In this document: piece by piece, positions 33,798 to 46,723 of the stretch | How the letters are laid out: every line of letters begins with the position of its first letter | How positions within the stretch are numbered: position 1 is the first letter of the stretch | NCBI GenBank assembly: GCA_004369045.1 | Contig: ML213525.1 | Location: 189,789-253,788 of the forward strand | DNA from: Heliocybe sulcata | Lineage: Eukaryota; Basidiomycota; Agaricomycetes; Gloeophyllales; Gloeophyllaceae | Length of the DNA: 64,000 nucleotides | Direction: 5' to 3' | Made by a program: the position numbers and the translations under genes | Notes under the pieces: model-generated | Databases searched by the model: none | What the model saw: the letters and a program-made list of their open reading frames with translations, nothing else | Told to the model about the DNA's origin: nothing

Positions 33798-34021
33798 ACT
33801 GTCAACAAATGCGAATTGTATACTGACATGGAGAGATGTCATGGGAAAGTATTGATCTTGAAAGCTTGATAGTCATGAGGGGATTGTCCTTCAACGCAAT
33901 CAACTGGTGATGCTCTGCCACGAGCAGACTGAATCGAGTCTGGGACGCCGCACATGCATTACAGGCAGCATGAAGCTTTCTGCTGGCAGGATCGATCGAG
34001 CCGAGCATGCATCTATCTTGC

Positions 34022-34844
34022 CTATACTCGATCCTTCGCAGAGAAGTCCACATAGCCTTTTCCCTTCACAAATGTCGCTAGCCACGGACCCTGCTTAGAG
34101 TTTCTTGCCAACTCGTAATAAAACTCTCCGTGAGCCTCCCCGCTGATACCACGCATGACGGGTTCGCCGTCGGGAGTACGCTCGTCGGCGTAGTAAAACC
34201 TGCGGAGAGGGTGTAAACACTAGAGTCCCTGAAGGATGCAGATGTCAAGCATACTTATAGCCGTTGCTGGGGTTGGTGGATGCGGCGTTTGCTATGATAT
34301 GCGCTGTGGCCGACTTGCCTGCGCCCAGACTGGTGCCGGGTAGGATGAGCCGGCCGGGGATGTTGAATATGTTTCCTGTATAGATGAACGTTTTTGATGC
34401 GTCTGCAGGGAGCTGCGCAAAACTCTTCATTGCCTCTTGAGCCGCAGCGAAGGCGCTTGTTGTGTTCACTACCATATCTGTATTGAAGTCGGAGACAGAG
34501 ATTGAGAAGGGGTGGTCTGGAGATGGGTGCCAGGAATACGCTGGACACAGACAGTGCTCATCTTGTGAGCATCTAGGCTATACGAATGTACAGTGGATGT
34601 GCTCACCATTATATACGACCACGCTAGGAATACCGAGCGTCTCCTTGACTTTGGCAAATGTGGACACAACGGCGTCGGGAACGGAGAAGTCTGCCTCGAC
34701 AACCAGATCGGCTGCCTTCGAGACGTCGGGGTTCGGATTGCGAGCAGCTAGGGCGACTTTGTATCCGTGTTTCGCAAAATTGCGAGCTAGAGCCAGCCCC
34801 ACGTTAGGCCCAGCACCGAAGGCGAGAAGAACCGGCGACGACAT
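34022..34844 (-). CDS. Atypical short-chain dehydrogenase/reductase, paralogue 2
   Basis: Three exons (34844-34607, 34540-34255, 34199-34022) join to 233 residues, exactly the length of paralogue 1. Both introns fall at the same places with the same phases (1 and 2). Shared blocks include GYKVALAARNP, LGIPSVVVYN, KTFIYTGNI, GKSATAH, FYYADER and WLATFVKGKGYV. The nucleotide-binding start is LLAFGAGPNVGLALA. As in paralogue 1, no Tyr stands four residues before the lysine (LGAGK). The two genes lie 7 kb apart in opposite orientation. The substrate is unknown. Confidence 0.86.
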
Positions 34845-36042
34845 GGCGTGGACTGTTAGCTGACCGTCGGCGACCAAAATGAGGAGCTGGTCTTATAATG
34901 GCCCTTTCTATCAGGTCACGTCAGATTGCTCTAAGTGGCGAAAGATTGGATGAATTGAAGGCATCTGTTGATTTTCCATGACACCGGCTACCCTGTTTCC
35001 CACCGTGACTCGTAATAGTGCGCTAGCGTTCCCAGGTGTTGAACAGGCCACCAGACACTTGCAGCGAGGAACGTCCGTACCTTCAGTCAGAGCAACCTAT
35101 CCTTGGACCTTGGATCACGGCTTCAATAATGCGAGTCTGCAGCGCCTAGGAAACTAGACACTGCCATTATGCACGGGCTTCTTCGAATGCTTTCGAACGA
35201 TGCAACTTTCATGACCGAGACCACGACGGCTTGAGTCGTTGTATTCCTATTTTCTTGAACGTGTGCCGTAGGTGCCTAAGTGAAGAGGACCCTGTCCCCA
35301 AACTGGCGAATGTTCTTCATAGGGGTTCTCACAGTTCGTGTTCCACAACGTCAATCAGCCAGAAGGAACCAGATCTGTTCGTTGCTCGATAGGCTACTTA
35401 GTTCCGCATTGACTCGACCCTGCAGGGCAATGATTTGACTTCCTACCAAGAACGGGTTTATTCAAGGGCATTAGGGGCCTACAGTTCTAACTGCAGATTC
35501 TGCTTTCTGTCGCTTTCTGAGATGCTGCTATTGTGAGCTTCAGGTACCCAAACTGCGATGCTGCAGCTCACCCAATTTTCAGCGCTGTATGTATTCCTGA
35601 AGCATCTCACCGATGCGTCTCCCATTTTTCACTATCTGTTCTATGCCTCGCGTAATTCGTATATCTGCATCACTCCCCTAATTGATGGTCGAACGTCATT
35701 CCAAGCTTTATTTCACCAATAGGGATTAGCACTAAGTCGAGATTGGCGCGTCCGTCATATACTTAGAGCTCTCCTGGAAACCGAAGAACGACGGCGAAGA
35801 GAAGGCAAATGCAAGGTTAATGCCGAGCGCGAGCACCGGCGACTCAAAGTCAAACGAGCGGGACACGTTCTCCCACGGTTTTTGGACGCCGTCGTCGACG
35901 TCGACGACCTTCGAGCCTCCTTGCCCTTGTCCTGGCCGCCTCCCAGTATCAAAATCGCGGCCCTCCAAGGTGAGCAGTATTGCGCAGAAGCAGGCGCAGC
36001 GAGGCTGACGTATGGTAGACTTCTATTTAGACCAGACACGCT
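34845..36042. other. divergent intergenic region, SDR 2 / Msb1
   Basis: This 1.2-kb interval has a TATAAG element on the minus strand (34892-34897) 48 bp upstream of SDR 2. Open frames at 35732-36039 on the minus strand have no resemblance to known proteins. No repeat was recognised. Confidence 0.55.
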
Positions 36043-39000
36043 ATGCCTTCGTTTCTGAACAAGGTCTTTGGACGTAATAAGGACGACAAGGAGTCCCCCA
36101 AGCAGGCTAAGCGGGACTCGGTTCAGTCCTCGCTGTTAGAGGGCAAGTTCGAGGCGGTATCGCCGTCTGTGTCGCCGTCAGCAGCCGAGTTTGCTGAGGG
36201 GGCACAAGAGAAGGCTAAATCGAAGCAGAAGGAGAGGGAGAAGGAAGGTGGCTTCCCCGCGATCTTCAGGACCAAGTCGCGGCAGACGTCCCCTACCCGC
36301 GAGTCACCCAATCATGTGGACAATGCTCCCCATTTGTCGCTGAACCTTCCCGGCTTTGGGGATGAAAGGAGTTCGCGCCCTCTGGGATCTGTCTTCAACG
36401 CTGACCCGGCCAGTCGGACTACTCTGAGCGAGGCTGTTATTGGGGAGAAGAGGCTGAGCCCATCGGAGACGCTACTGCTCGTACGGACGTGTTCGCGGGC
36501 TATCGTCGATCGAGGTGCGTGGCACATATATCATTCATTGGATGACACTAATATGATGCAGGTCTCGAGACCCTCGGGGTAATGCACCCCCACTGGTATT
36601 CTGCTTCACCCGAGACGCAGCGGCGACTTATATCATTGTTTATCCATTCCTTGAAGACTCCCGACAATTCCTCCGACTTCGAGTCTGAGGTCCAGTACAT
36701 CCGTTCACCACATGACATCGCTGCCGTTCTCCGCTGGGGTCTGCGACATCTGAAGCTCGAGGGCAGCTCTTTTGGCAAGGACCCGTCCTGGTACTCTACG
36801 TTCTCCGAGGCAGAGAAGGGAGCATCCTACCCCGCTGATGCTTACTCGACAAAGCTTGTACCGCTGCTCCCTTCGCCTCACGCTGACTTACTTTCCGCCA
36901 CTCTCGACATTGTCTCTTCCCTTGCCGCACATGGCGAGGCAAATGGTGTCTCTGGCAGCAAACTGGCCAAGCTCCTCGGATTGTGGCTGCTGACCGCCAA
37001 GCGCGCTGAAGAAATGGACGACTGGAAACAGTTCTATGCGCGTTGGGAATGGGCTGGTAGGGCCCTGGAGCATCTGTTTCTCGCGAAGATCCGGTAAGCG
37101 AATCCTTTGACTCACATGCGCACTTGTTCAACGATTCGTGGTAGGGATGAGACCCTGAAACAGCGCATGCCTAAGCGCCTCACAGAGCTCGTAACCCACT
37201 ACCCGTATGACAAGTCCGCGGACGGAATGCTCGCACGTCCTCGCTTCTCGACACGCAAATCCGATGCCCTGTTCGTCCGCATCGAGGTGGAAGTTCCGCG
37301 CAACGGGACTCCGAAGGTGAGGCAGCACCCGCTCCGTATTGTCAACGACGCTCTGCATTCGGAATCTGGGCATACCACTGCCGATGAGGATGATGCCGTT
37401 TGGACGGCTATCAGGAGCCGGGCGCAGGCTGGGGAGGCAGAGCGGCTCTTGTCGAATGTGTTTGCGGATGATACTGTCAGGCTGTTGTCCCTTGTTCCGG
37501 ATGATATGGAGGATAAGCCTACCTCGGATTCGTCTTCGACTCTGTTGACCCCGCCTCCAGTTATCAGGGTAAACGAACCGGGGTCTCGAGCTCGCGCGGC
37601 TTCCGCTGGGGATCAGACGAATGGACACGCGAAAAGTACTTCCGGCTCGACTTCGAGAGCGCACCAGGTGTATGGTGGCAGTGGTGCGACGGACTGGGCA
37701 CAGTTCTCGACGAGTGGGTTTGGGGAGTCTAGTGGCGCGCCCCGCCTGGCGCTGACTCTACTGGATAAGGATCTGGAGGTTACCCATCCGAATCCACCAA
37801 AGAGGAAGGCTTCGAGCAAAAGGAAGTCGTCTCCTCCAGGGACTGCGGCTGCGCTGCCTTCACCGTCGACTCCCGCTGCCACTAGTCCCGCCAAGCCACC
37901 CAGATCGACGCTCGTGAGCGCGGTGCAGCTCGATGAGGCGTTCGTCGACTTCTGGAGCGACGCACTGACGGACCCCATCTCTGGGGAGTGGCCGAATTTC
38001 GTGGTGTGCCAGCTGAAGAGCAACATATCGGATTTCAAGACCGTTCAATGGTTGATTATTGAAGAGGCGCTCGTCCACCCGCCTGAGCCCGTACCAGCCC
38101 CGCAGCCGAGGCCGTCGTCGCCTAGGCCGAGTACGCAATCGAGGAAGAGTGCGGCGTTTTCGATTGGGAAGGGAAAAAAGAAGTTCAGCTTGTTCGGGAA
38201 TAGGGAGAGTGAGCAGGGGGTGTCTGGGACGAAGCGGGGCAAGGCGGGCAAGGGCACTGGTGGGAGGGTGGGAGAAATGGGGGAAGTGCTGAGTGAGGAG
38301 GCTGAGCGGGGCGATGGGCGCAGTGCTGGAGTCGCCGCCGCGGCCGCAGGGGCTACCCCCGCCGTGGCTGCAGCTGCAGCTGCAGCTGGTACCAAGGATG
38401 AGGAGAAAGAGGTCGCTTCCCCGGTCTCCGAACCTGAGGAGATGAAGACCCCGGGTGTCGAGGAAGAAGACGCCACTCCAGTAACGACGGCTACAGATGT
38501 CCCGCAGAGTCCGCTTTCTGTCGAAGCACAGAGTAGCCCACTCTCAGGTGAGAGTGTGGATAAGGTACACACGTCCCCAGCGGTGCTTGTCCCAGTTGAC
38601 TCTACTGGTAAAGCATTGCCGCCTGCCCCAGAACCAGTCGTTACCTCCGGAGCGACCCCCGGCCCCCAGTTAGCATTAGCTACAAGCGAACCGGTTGCCG
38701 CTGCTACAGTTTCGGATGAAGTGGAGGTGCAGCCGACGTATGTCGAAATATCTCCTGCGAGCGAGGAGGTAAGTAGTCCAAAGGTGGAAGAGGTAGGTAC
38801 TCGAGCTGTGGACAAGGGAGGTATGCTGACTACGTCGCTCTTTGTAGGCCTCCACTCCGCAGACTGTTCCGGAACCTCGGGACATCCTTCCTGAGCCTCC
38901 TGCTACCGTTGAGGAACCTGTGACTGCTGAAGATCCTACCACTGCCCAAGGACATGTGGCCGTGCGAGAGGGTGCACCCGTTGTAGATGTGACGAAGACA

Positions 39001-39518
39001 GTGTCTGACGATGCTGAGCCGGGACATCTACGTGATCATACTCGGGATGTTTCTGAGCCTAGTGTTCCTCCTGCCCGAGCAAGAGAACACCCGGCTCCGC
39101 AAGCAAAGGAAGAGCCTGCCACTACCGCCTCGGACGAGAAGGCAGATGATGTTCCCGAGGCACCAGGAGCCCCTGCAGCGTCAGAGCAGGCGCCATTCTC
39201 TGCAATTCCAACGACTGTCGTTCCGGGCACTACTGAGCCGTATGAGACCGTCTCCGACCAAGGTGAGGAGGAGTCGGAGGCGATTGCAAAAGCCCCCAGT
39301 ACCGAAGATATTATCGGACGCCAACCGAGTCCGGAAGGTACGCATCTTAGACAACAGCAACGTTCACCTTACTGATTCATCCTGTAGATTCAAATGATAT
39401 GCCCACCCTCCCCAAGCATGTCGTGCCTGAGGCCCGTGGGACCGAGGTTATCCCTTCGACATTTGACAATGAGATCCTCGAGCGTGGTAGTCGTGCTTCC
39501 TCCATTGCACGCGAATAA
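36043..39518 (+). CDS. Msb1/Mug8-domain polarity protein
   Basis: Five exons (36043-36514, 36562-37093, 37145-38768, 38848-39337, 39388-39518) join to 1082 residues. The N-terminal half has a RhoGAP-like helical region: LSPSETLLLVRTCSRAIVDRG, LGVMHPHWYSAS, ISLFIHSLK, FGKDPSWYSTFSEAEKG, LSGSKLAKLLGLWL-like VSGSKLAKLLGLWLL, WEWAGRALEHLFLAKIR. It is followed by LPSIVKN-type spacing and FVDFWSDALTD. This fits the Msb1/Mug8 family, which in yeasts links Cdc42/Rho1 GTPase signalling to polarised growth and septation. The C-terminal 500 residues are disordered, rich in Ala, Pro, Glu and Val, with a 13-residue alanine-rich tract near 38330-38400. Membership is likely; the in vivo partner is unknown. 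Confidence 0.8.
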
Positions 39519-39996
39519 CCGGGTATGCCATCTGTACGCTGGCTCAGAATCCGGTGCCTCCACTTTCACGTTTGGAGCGCGAGTCCTAGTGATATGCACC
39601 GATAGACCGTTCGATGTGAGATCTGTTTGCTGCTCGTTTATACCCTCCTATGGTGTTGTTCCGCCTCCTTCCTGATACCCTTGTCTATCATGCTCATATT
39701 CACGACATGTATGCGAATAATCTATGCTACTCTTCGCGCGATGATCTTGGCTGTTCTTACCCGCCTACATTCATTCCTTTCCCCTGTGCTGCTCACCTGT
39801 CTCGCTCATTCTAATAGTATGCTCACGGACTTGCGGACTCGTAATAAGGCTGCTGATGATCCTTGTTCAGTATCGTTCGTTCTCTGCTCTATTCTTGCAT
39901 TGCTCTTGCTAGTTTTACAACGTACACACATTGCGCTGATACAGTTTTGGTAAACACTTCGAGATACAGCGACATTTTGCGGCGAGGTCCCCTCTA
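39519..39996. other. 3' flank between convergent genes
   Basis: This 478-bp interval lies between the Msb1 and glycogen phosphorylase gene ends. It is pyrimidine-rich on the plus strand; no gene was seen. Confidence 0.6.
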
Positions 39997-42900
39997 TCAT
40001 GCCCCATTGACATCTCCGAGCTTCACGCTCTCGATGTTCCAGTACTCCTGAGCGTAGTCTTGAATGGCACGGTCGGAGCTGAACTTGCCCATCTAACGTC
40101 TCGTCAAGCACGGTTCAGCTGAGAATTGAGAAAGATAAATACCTTAGCCGCTGTTCTGATGCTCTTCTTGATCCACTCGGTGCGATCTTGGTAAGCCTCG
40201 TCGACCATGCTCAGGGCCCGGATGTCTGGATGATTTTCAAAGTCAGAGAGAGACCGACAGGATGCAAGAAATACGAACAAGACTCGAAGTCATCCGTTAA
40301 GAGATAGTAGTCATGCTGCCGCACGGTGTTGAGGAATCTGGATTTTCATATATCCCTTAGCGACGAAAATTCCCGGACATAGCGCGGAGGACTGACGGCT
40401 CGTAAACCCCAGGGTCGCCGAAGCGACCTGCGGAGACCTCCTTCAAAACGGTAGCCAGCGCAGGAGACTTCTGCTCGACAGGGACTGGGTGGTAGCTGTG
40501 CTGGTACCGCAAGCCCTCTACCGCCGGAGTAAGGTGTCCGAAGAAAACTGCAGGACGTCGTCAGTAACAGGCACGACCCAGCAAAGAAGGATGACTTACA
40601 GACGTTGTTCTCGCCGACTTCCTCTGCGATCTCGATGTTTGCACCGTCTAGTTTCCAAAGTTCATACATGCCGGAAAATTAGAACACCAAACAACAATAG
40701 GACGTACCGACAGTCCCGACGAGCAGGCCGCCGTTAAGGCAGAATTTCATGTTCGACGTCCCAGACGCCTCAGTACCCGCTGTGGAAATGTGCTGGCTGA
40801 TATCAGATGCCGGAATAAGGACCTCCGCCAGCGAAACTGAGTAGTCGGGCAGGAAGAACATTGTGAGGTACTCCTTGGTATCGGGGTCCTCATTGATAAC
40901 ACGGGCGACGTTGACGATGAGACGGATGATCTGGGAAGGAAACTGTTAGTTCAGTTCAGGGATGGGGCCCGCCTTGCTTACGAGCTTCGCGATGTAGTCT
41001 GCAAATACGACGGTCAGTCCATAACCTATGTTGGTAGGGGAAATCACCACGTACATCCTGGGGCGGCCTTTCCAGCAAAGAAGACAACCTTGGGGTTCAC
41101 CTTCTTGCGCTCTTCCGCGCTCATGGCCTTCAATGTCAGGTATCGCTGAGAAGAGGACGTTAATGGCGCAATAAACGAATATCCGAATATACCTACGTGG
41201 ATGACGCCGAGGATGTTCAAGCTTTGGCGCTGTCAACATGCCCTTCAACTACAGAACCGTGCATATAGTCCTGTCTATATACCTTGTACTCGTGCAGCCG
41301 CTAAGGGAAATATGAGCACCTTGGCATGTAGTAATGCAACGCAGAGAAACGCACCTTGACTTGGACGTCGAACATCGCGTTCGTGTTCACCTTGTGACCC
41401 AAGGTAGTCTCGACATAGTGAGCAAGGCGTTGCTTGTTACTCTGCTTGACGGCAGCCCACTTCCTTTGGAACGCAGGGTCCTCTGCGTACTCCAATAACC
41501 CCTCTAGTTTGTAAAGGTCTTTCAACCACGTATTCCTGGGTATCTTGAGGCTCTCGGTGATCAATTGACTCAAGCCGGGGTTGCACTAAAAGCCGCATAG
41601 AAAGCATCAGCGCGGTGTGATCATAGAAGTGGTCGCGGCATACCTGGTCCAGCCAGCGACGGGGAGTGACTAAGAAAGAAGGACGGCTAAGCTTCAGATG
41701 CAATGCCTCAGGGCTTGGAGATGTACTCACTTCCGTTCGTGACGTTCGCAAATTTGCTCACGCCATACAGCTCGACGAAGTCCTTCATGATGGTAGTCCT
41801 GACGAGCTCACTGTGCAACTATTGCATGACGGTCAGCACAACTTGGAAACAAAGCTCAGGAGAAACCAACCTCGGCTACACCGTTGACCTTGCGACTACC
41901 TGTAGCTCAGCCGTGAGGAGAGTGACCAGGGAGGATTGCAGAGTCACTAACCAATGCACGCCAAGTTGGCCATGCGGACTTGCTTGGGGAAGCCCTCTGG
42001 ATGGAAATCGGTTAACTAAGGAATAGATGATGGAGGCCATGGTCACGAACCTTCGATGATGGACATGCGGTTGAGTTTGTCCAGGTCACCCGGGAACTTC
42101 TTGTCCACAGCTGGATACGAAAGATGAACAACAGACAGTAGCGGGGCTAGAACATAACATACCTTGCAGGAAAGCGAAGTTCTATCGGAGAAGAGGCTAT
42201 GTTAGCACCATGCCATTGCCAAGAACACTTAGAGAACCGCATACAATGTCATAGACGATCTGCATATGCCTGTATGCTGTCTCAATATCCTATGCATAGC
42301 ACGGTACAGCTCCGCCACTCACCTGGGCAGCAACTGCTCCATCAAGGGAACTGGCCATTTCTGCATTCATACCGTCAGTTGCGGATGAGCTTACTCTTCA
42401 ACAGCAATGCGAACCTCCAAAGCTTCCTAGAAGACAGAGCGGATACGTGAGTATATGCCGAACTTCCGGCACAGAACACTTACGGGCAGGACGGTGTGGT
42501 TGGTGAAGAAGAACGTATTCGTCGTGATGTTCCACGCCAAGTCCCATGGAACGTCCTCCTCGTCGACAAGAATGCGCATTAGCTCAGGGATCGCGAGAGT
42601 GGGATGAGTCTAGCGAGCAAAGCGAAGTCAGTGTCGGCATGTTCGACTATATGCTCCGCGCATACATCATTGAGCTGTATCGCAACATCTAGCAGAGATA
42701 TATCAAGACGGGAATCTTACGTCTGTACAAGATTCACTCACAATCGGGGAATTCTGTGATCGGCTTGTCCAGGTTCTTGAACCGGCGCATGATATCGGCC
42801 AGGGAAGCCGCCGTCCAGAAATACTGCTGCTTGAGACGAAGCTCCTTGCCGACTACAGATGATAGTGCATGAGATTATATCTTTTACGCGGAAGACAGAT

Positions 42901-44102
42901 GACTTACACGTGGTGTGATCGTTAGGGTATAGGACGGATGTAATGGCAGCTGCACTGTTGCTGGACTCCACAGCCCGTTCATAGTCGCCGGCTGAGAGTC
43001 GAAATGTTCATCAACCGTGCTAAGAAGTGAACCACGATAGAACGCACCGTTGAAGCTGTTCAAGTCGAAACCTCTCTTGGGCTTACTCTCCCACAGCCGC
43101 AAGTTGTTCGTGTTCCTGGTCTCATACCCAGGAATCATAACATCATACGCGACAGCCAACACTTCCTGTCCACCGCTCCATACAGCCTTGCCGCCCTCCA
43201 AGCGCTCCGAGTGGCCATAGAACCGGATTTCGTAATTAACGTCGAGTCGGGGCAGCTCCCACGGGTTCTGGTTCTGCAGCCATGGGTCGGGTGCTTCGAG
43301 CTGTTGCCCGTCGGGCGCGATCAACTGCTGGAAGATACCGTACTGATATCGCAGACCGTAGCCCCATACAGGGAGCTCCTGCGACGCGGAGGAGTCGAGG
43401 TAGCAAGCAGCCAGCCGGCCGAGACCACCGTTACCCAAAGCAGCGTCGCGCTCCTGGTCCAAGAGATCCTCGAGGTTGAAGCCGAGCTTGTTGATGGTGT
43501 CGGAGTACTTGTTCTTCAAGCCTAGGTTCAGGAGGGCGTTATCCAGGGTGCGGCCCATCAAGAACTCCAGTGACAGATAGTAGGCCCGCTTAGGTGCCTT
43601 TCTCGTCATGTGGAGCTGGGTCTCGTTCCAATTCACCTGGGACATCATCGTTAACGAGTGCCTACGATATGACCTGATTGGACTCACGATCAAATTGTCA
43701 CGCACGGACAAGGCTGCAGCCTGATATGCGCCGAGCTCATCCAGATTGTGGGGCTGGCGGGCAAGAGACGTTTGTACATGGTTCACGATGGCCTTCGTAA
43801 TGGCTGGTTCGTCTGCAGAGTGTCCAATGTTCGACGCTGCAATGAGGATACCACATTTAAAAATACTCACCGGTGGCGACTCCCCGCAGAGCTTCCTTCC
43901 ACGTCTTCTCATCACCTCGCGGCCATTTTGCCTTGCCAGTCGCATCCGTCTCGGGCAAGAAACCTGTTAAATACCTCCATCAGTCCCATCTACCTCCGAA
44001 GACGCGTCGTTGAAGTCGCTCACCGGTCAGAGTCCTGACATGGCGGCGGATCCTGTCCGGCTTGGGCTTGCCAATGCTGGCGGGGTCGATGGTGGAGGTC
44101 AT
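39997..44102 (-). CDS. GPH1: Glycogen phosphorylase
   Basis: The gene is cut by many introns (a dozen or more), the densest splitting in the window. It begins [20 protein letters not shown]. It contains [76 protein letters not shown] and, near the end, [20 protein letters not shown], which includes the pyridoxal-phosphate lysine. It closes with [20 protein letters not shown] and a stop at 39997-39999. The enzyme releases glucose-1-phosphate from glycogen in the cytosol. The upstream region has a TATAAG element and a CACGTG palindrome. All blocks typical of the family are present in order, so the gene looks intact. Internal exon borders were not all resolved. Confidence 0.95.
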
Positions 44103-44160
44103 GGTCGTCCGCAGGAGACGAGGCCAAGGGGATAGCTGCAGAAATACGAAGGATCGCGTC

Positions 44161-44166
44161 CTTATA
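44161..44166 (-). promoter_or_regulatory. TATA-like element of glycogen phosphorylase
   Basis: TATAAG on the minus strand lies 59 bp before the start codon at 44102. Confidence 0.5.
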
Positions 44167-44204
44167 CAGATGCGAGATGCTGCCGGCCTGATCTGGACGT
44201 CACG

Positions 44205-44214
44205 GTCACGTGAC
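44205..44214. promoter_or_regulatory. CACGTG palindrome (E-box) upstream of glycogen phosphorylase
   Basis: GTCACGTGAC is a perfect 10-bp palindrome with the CACGTG core recognised by basic helix-loop-helix factors. It lies about 103 bp upstream of the ATG. Confidence 0.5.
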
Positions 44215-46723
44215 GCCTAGAACGCTGTCAGCTGGACCGGCTTGTGATGGCCATCCCTCGATATGGCTCGCTCGGCCAGAATATCTTTACTGAGTCCAGA
44301 ACGAGTGTAGCAGATCAATGGAGAACCCTCATAATTGCACGCCTTTACATACACCTCGGCCATCCACTTGACAAGAATGCTCCACCAGACGACGGTCATG
44401 TGTGGTATTCCAGTGTCGAGACAGAGTGGTCACGCAGCGAAATCTTGTCTAGAAGGACAGACGAGAAGGATCTGAGAACAGTGCCAGGAAACGGAACATC
44501 GGTGCGACTTACTGAAAATGACGATCCACCTGTCTGGATATGTTGAAGAGCACCAAACACGGACGATTTACTAACGAGCTGAGATCTGCACTGAACTCCG
44601 TCGACAGCAAATCATCTCCGTGGGTACCCTCCATCTATGCGGTCCTCCACGGTGGCTCGGCTGAGTCGACGTTCTGCAACTTATGGTTAATAGAAGAGAG
44701 ACCACCGGGTCGGTTCGGATTCAATTGCGAAGATCAACCAAGTACGTACACAAGGTGCACGTCCTGGGAATGCACTTCACTCCAATGCGGGGATGCGGGT
44801 TTAGAATCTTCGGTAGTCAAGGAACTGGGAAAATCAAGCGCATCAGAGGGTGAGGATGCCGGAGCTTCTTCAAAATGCGATTGTACGGGTATCGGACCTG
44901 TCACTAGACACCTGATGGCGCTGCTGGTATATTCCCAGTCACAAGAGCAAGTGGCGTTCCTTCGATGTCTGCGCAGCACAATAACATTACTGGGGTGCCC
45001 CGCCTCTGCATCACGTTCGATGGAGCAGTGACTATACGGAGGATCCGACAGGTTTATTTCGTGCCGGGTGACCGAGGACCATCTCCGAATGAGCCAGTCT
45101 TCCGCTCTCGCCTTCGAGCATGAATCTTCAAGGCAGATCACGCCGATCCACCTCTCGAGGTTGATCCGAGCACTCATGACGCCCAGGCCGCCCCTCGGAG
45201 GAGTTCTCCGCCGTATCAGACAGGATTTTCATCCACCGATTCCACGAAAGGTGGTCGAGATGAAATCCCGTCCTCCGGCACACCTTGCGCGTTGATCCGA
45301 ACTTGGGCCCAGCCGTTGTCTTTCGTAAATCGCACATGTGCAGAGTTAATCCTATGCTCGTCAGGATAAGACAATGTAATGCACGCTTGCTCAGTCGGTA
45401 GTGAGCGTCGAGCCACAGATCCCTGAAACTGTCGCCAAGTGCCCAAGAGAAGAGAGTTGTCAAAGAGGCGTGACCGTAACAACTATCACGTGCTTAATGT
45501 GTCCGTGGGATTCGGTAAATGCCGAGGTGGCAAAACGTCGGAGACATCGAGCCTCAACGTTCAACGTTCAACCTTCACTGTGCAATACGGTGTGCTTGCT
45601 TTTGCTCAGTGTAGCATGCTGCATAGAGATGCTATTATCCCCCTAGGCCGGGGTTATGCTAGGTCTGCCACCTATGCACAGTCCTGAGTCCTTGGCTCCC
45701 CTGATCTACCTAATGACGGCCTGAGTCGTGATAGATTCCGCGATTTATGTGGTTCGCACCTTCTGTAGGTGCTCAGATGGCTCCATCTGCCTTTGGCTTG
45801 CTTAGGCTGCAAGGTAGCACTGGTAAAGCTTATTGCGAGCATTTCCGACCCTCCTCGGCTCTGTTCCTGATGGTGTCGATGTCATCCGCTGTCGGGAGTT
45901 CGCGCAGCCTCTGATCCTTGTTCTTCGTCCACCGACTTGCTGCACTCCGACATCATCAGAAGGAATAGCTTGTCGGATCTGGTGCTCCTCACGAAGAGAA
46001 GTCTGCATGGAAGCGACCGCCCCTCGTCCGAATGGATGGAAACTTTAGCTAACAGCCATGCCCTGCACAAGACGACATTTCCCATGCCCTCGGCCATACG
46101 TCGCATATTGGACACTGGACTTCATGTTGAGATGTTAAACTGTTGTCATACTGATCGTTCTTCCAGTATCCCAAGATCGCCACGTGTAAAGGTAAGTACA
46201 ATCCTCGACTTGTTCCGATCCGCTCAGCCTGACGGTACATCTCTAAGTCGTCTAGCGACCTGGATCAGAATTCAATACCGTATGGTTTCCCTTGCGCATC
46301 GCCGCAACGTTGCACCCATCAGCCTTGCCACAAGAGCGCCAATCCATGTCCATGCTATCGCTTGTCCAGCCCGCTTACGTTGGGCCATCACTGATCGAAG
46401 TCCCATTGGTGTATAGCGAAGTACTCTTTCGGTCGGGCAAACGCAGTGCTTTGACGGTATCCCGAACTCGCAAGATAAGAACCAATCATGTCCTGACACT
46501 CTACGGGCGCTTCCTGTCAGCACCTGGGAGACGACGGTTGTGATGTGATGATACACTGCGATGATGTTCCTTGTTCTATTCTTGCCCACCCAATACCTGA
46601 TGTCCCCGCTGATGCGGACACAATGCGCGGAAAGACACAAGGCCTGACGTTGACAGGTGAAATGGTGTTCCCGCCCCCAGACTCACTCACGATTTTACCT
46701 GTCTTCTCACTTCTCAGTTCTTC
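44215..46723. other. 2.5-kb gene-poor tract
   Basis: No gene could be built here. On the minus strand between 45482 and 44734 two overlapping frames are partly protein-like (for example AHVRFTKDNGWAQVRINAQ and LERWIGVICLEDSC), but no splice sites connect them and no family is recognised. The last part holds the promoter of the cupredoxin gene. Confidence 0.45.

Noticed and set aside
38045-38815. 256-codon minus-strand frame rich in Ala/Ser/Thr
   Set aside because: It is the shadow of the low-complexity tail of the Msb1/Mug8 protein.
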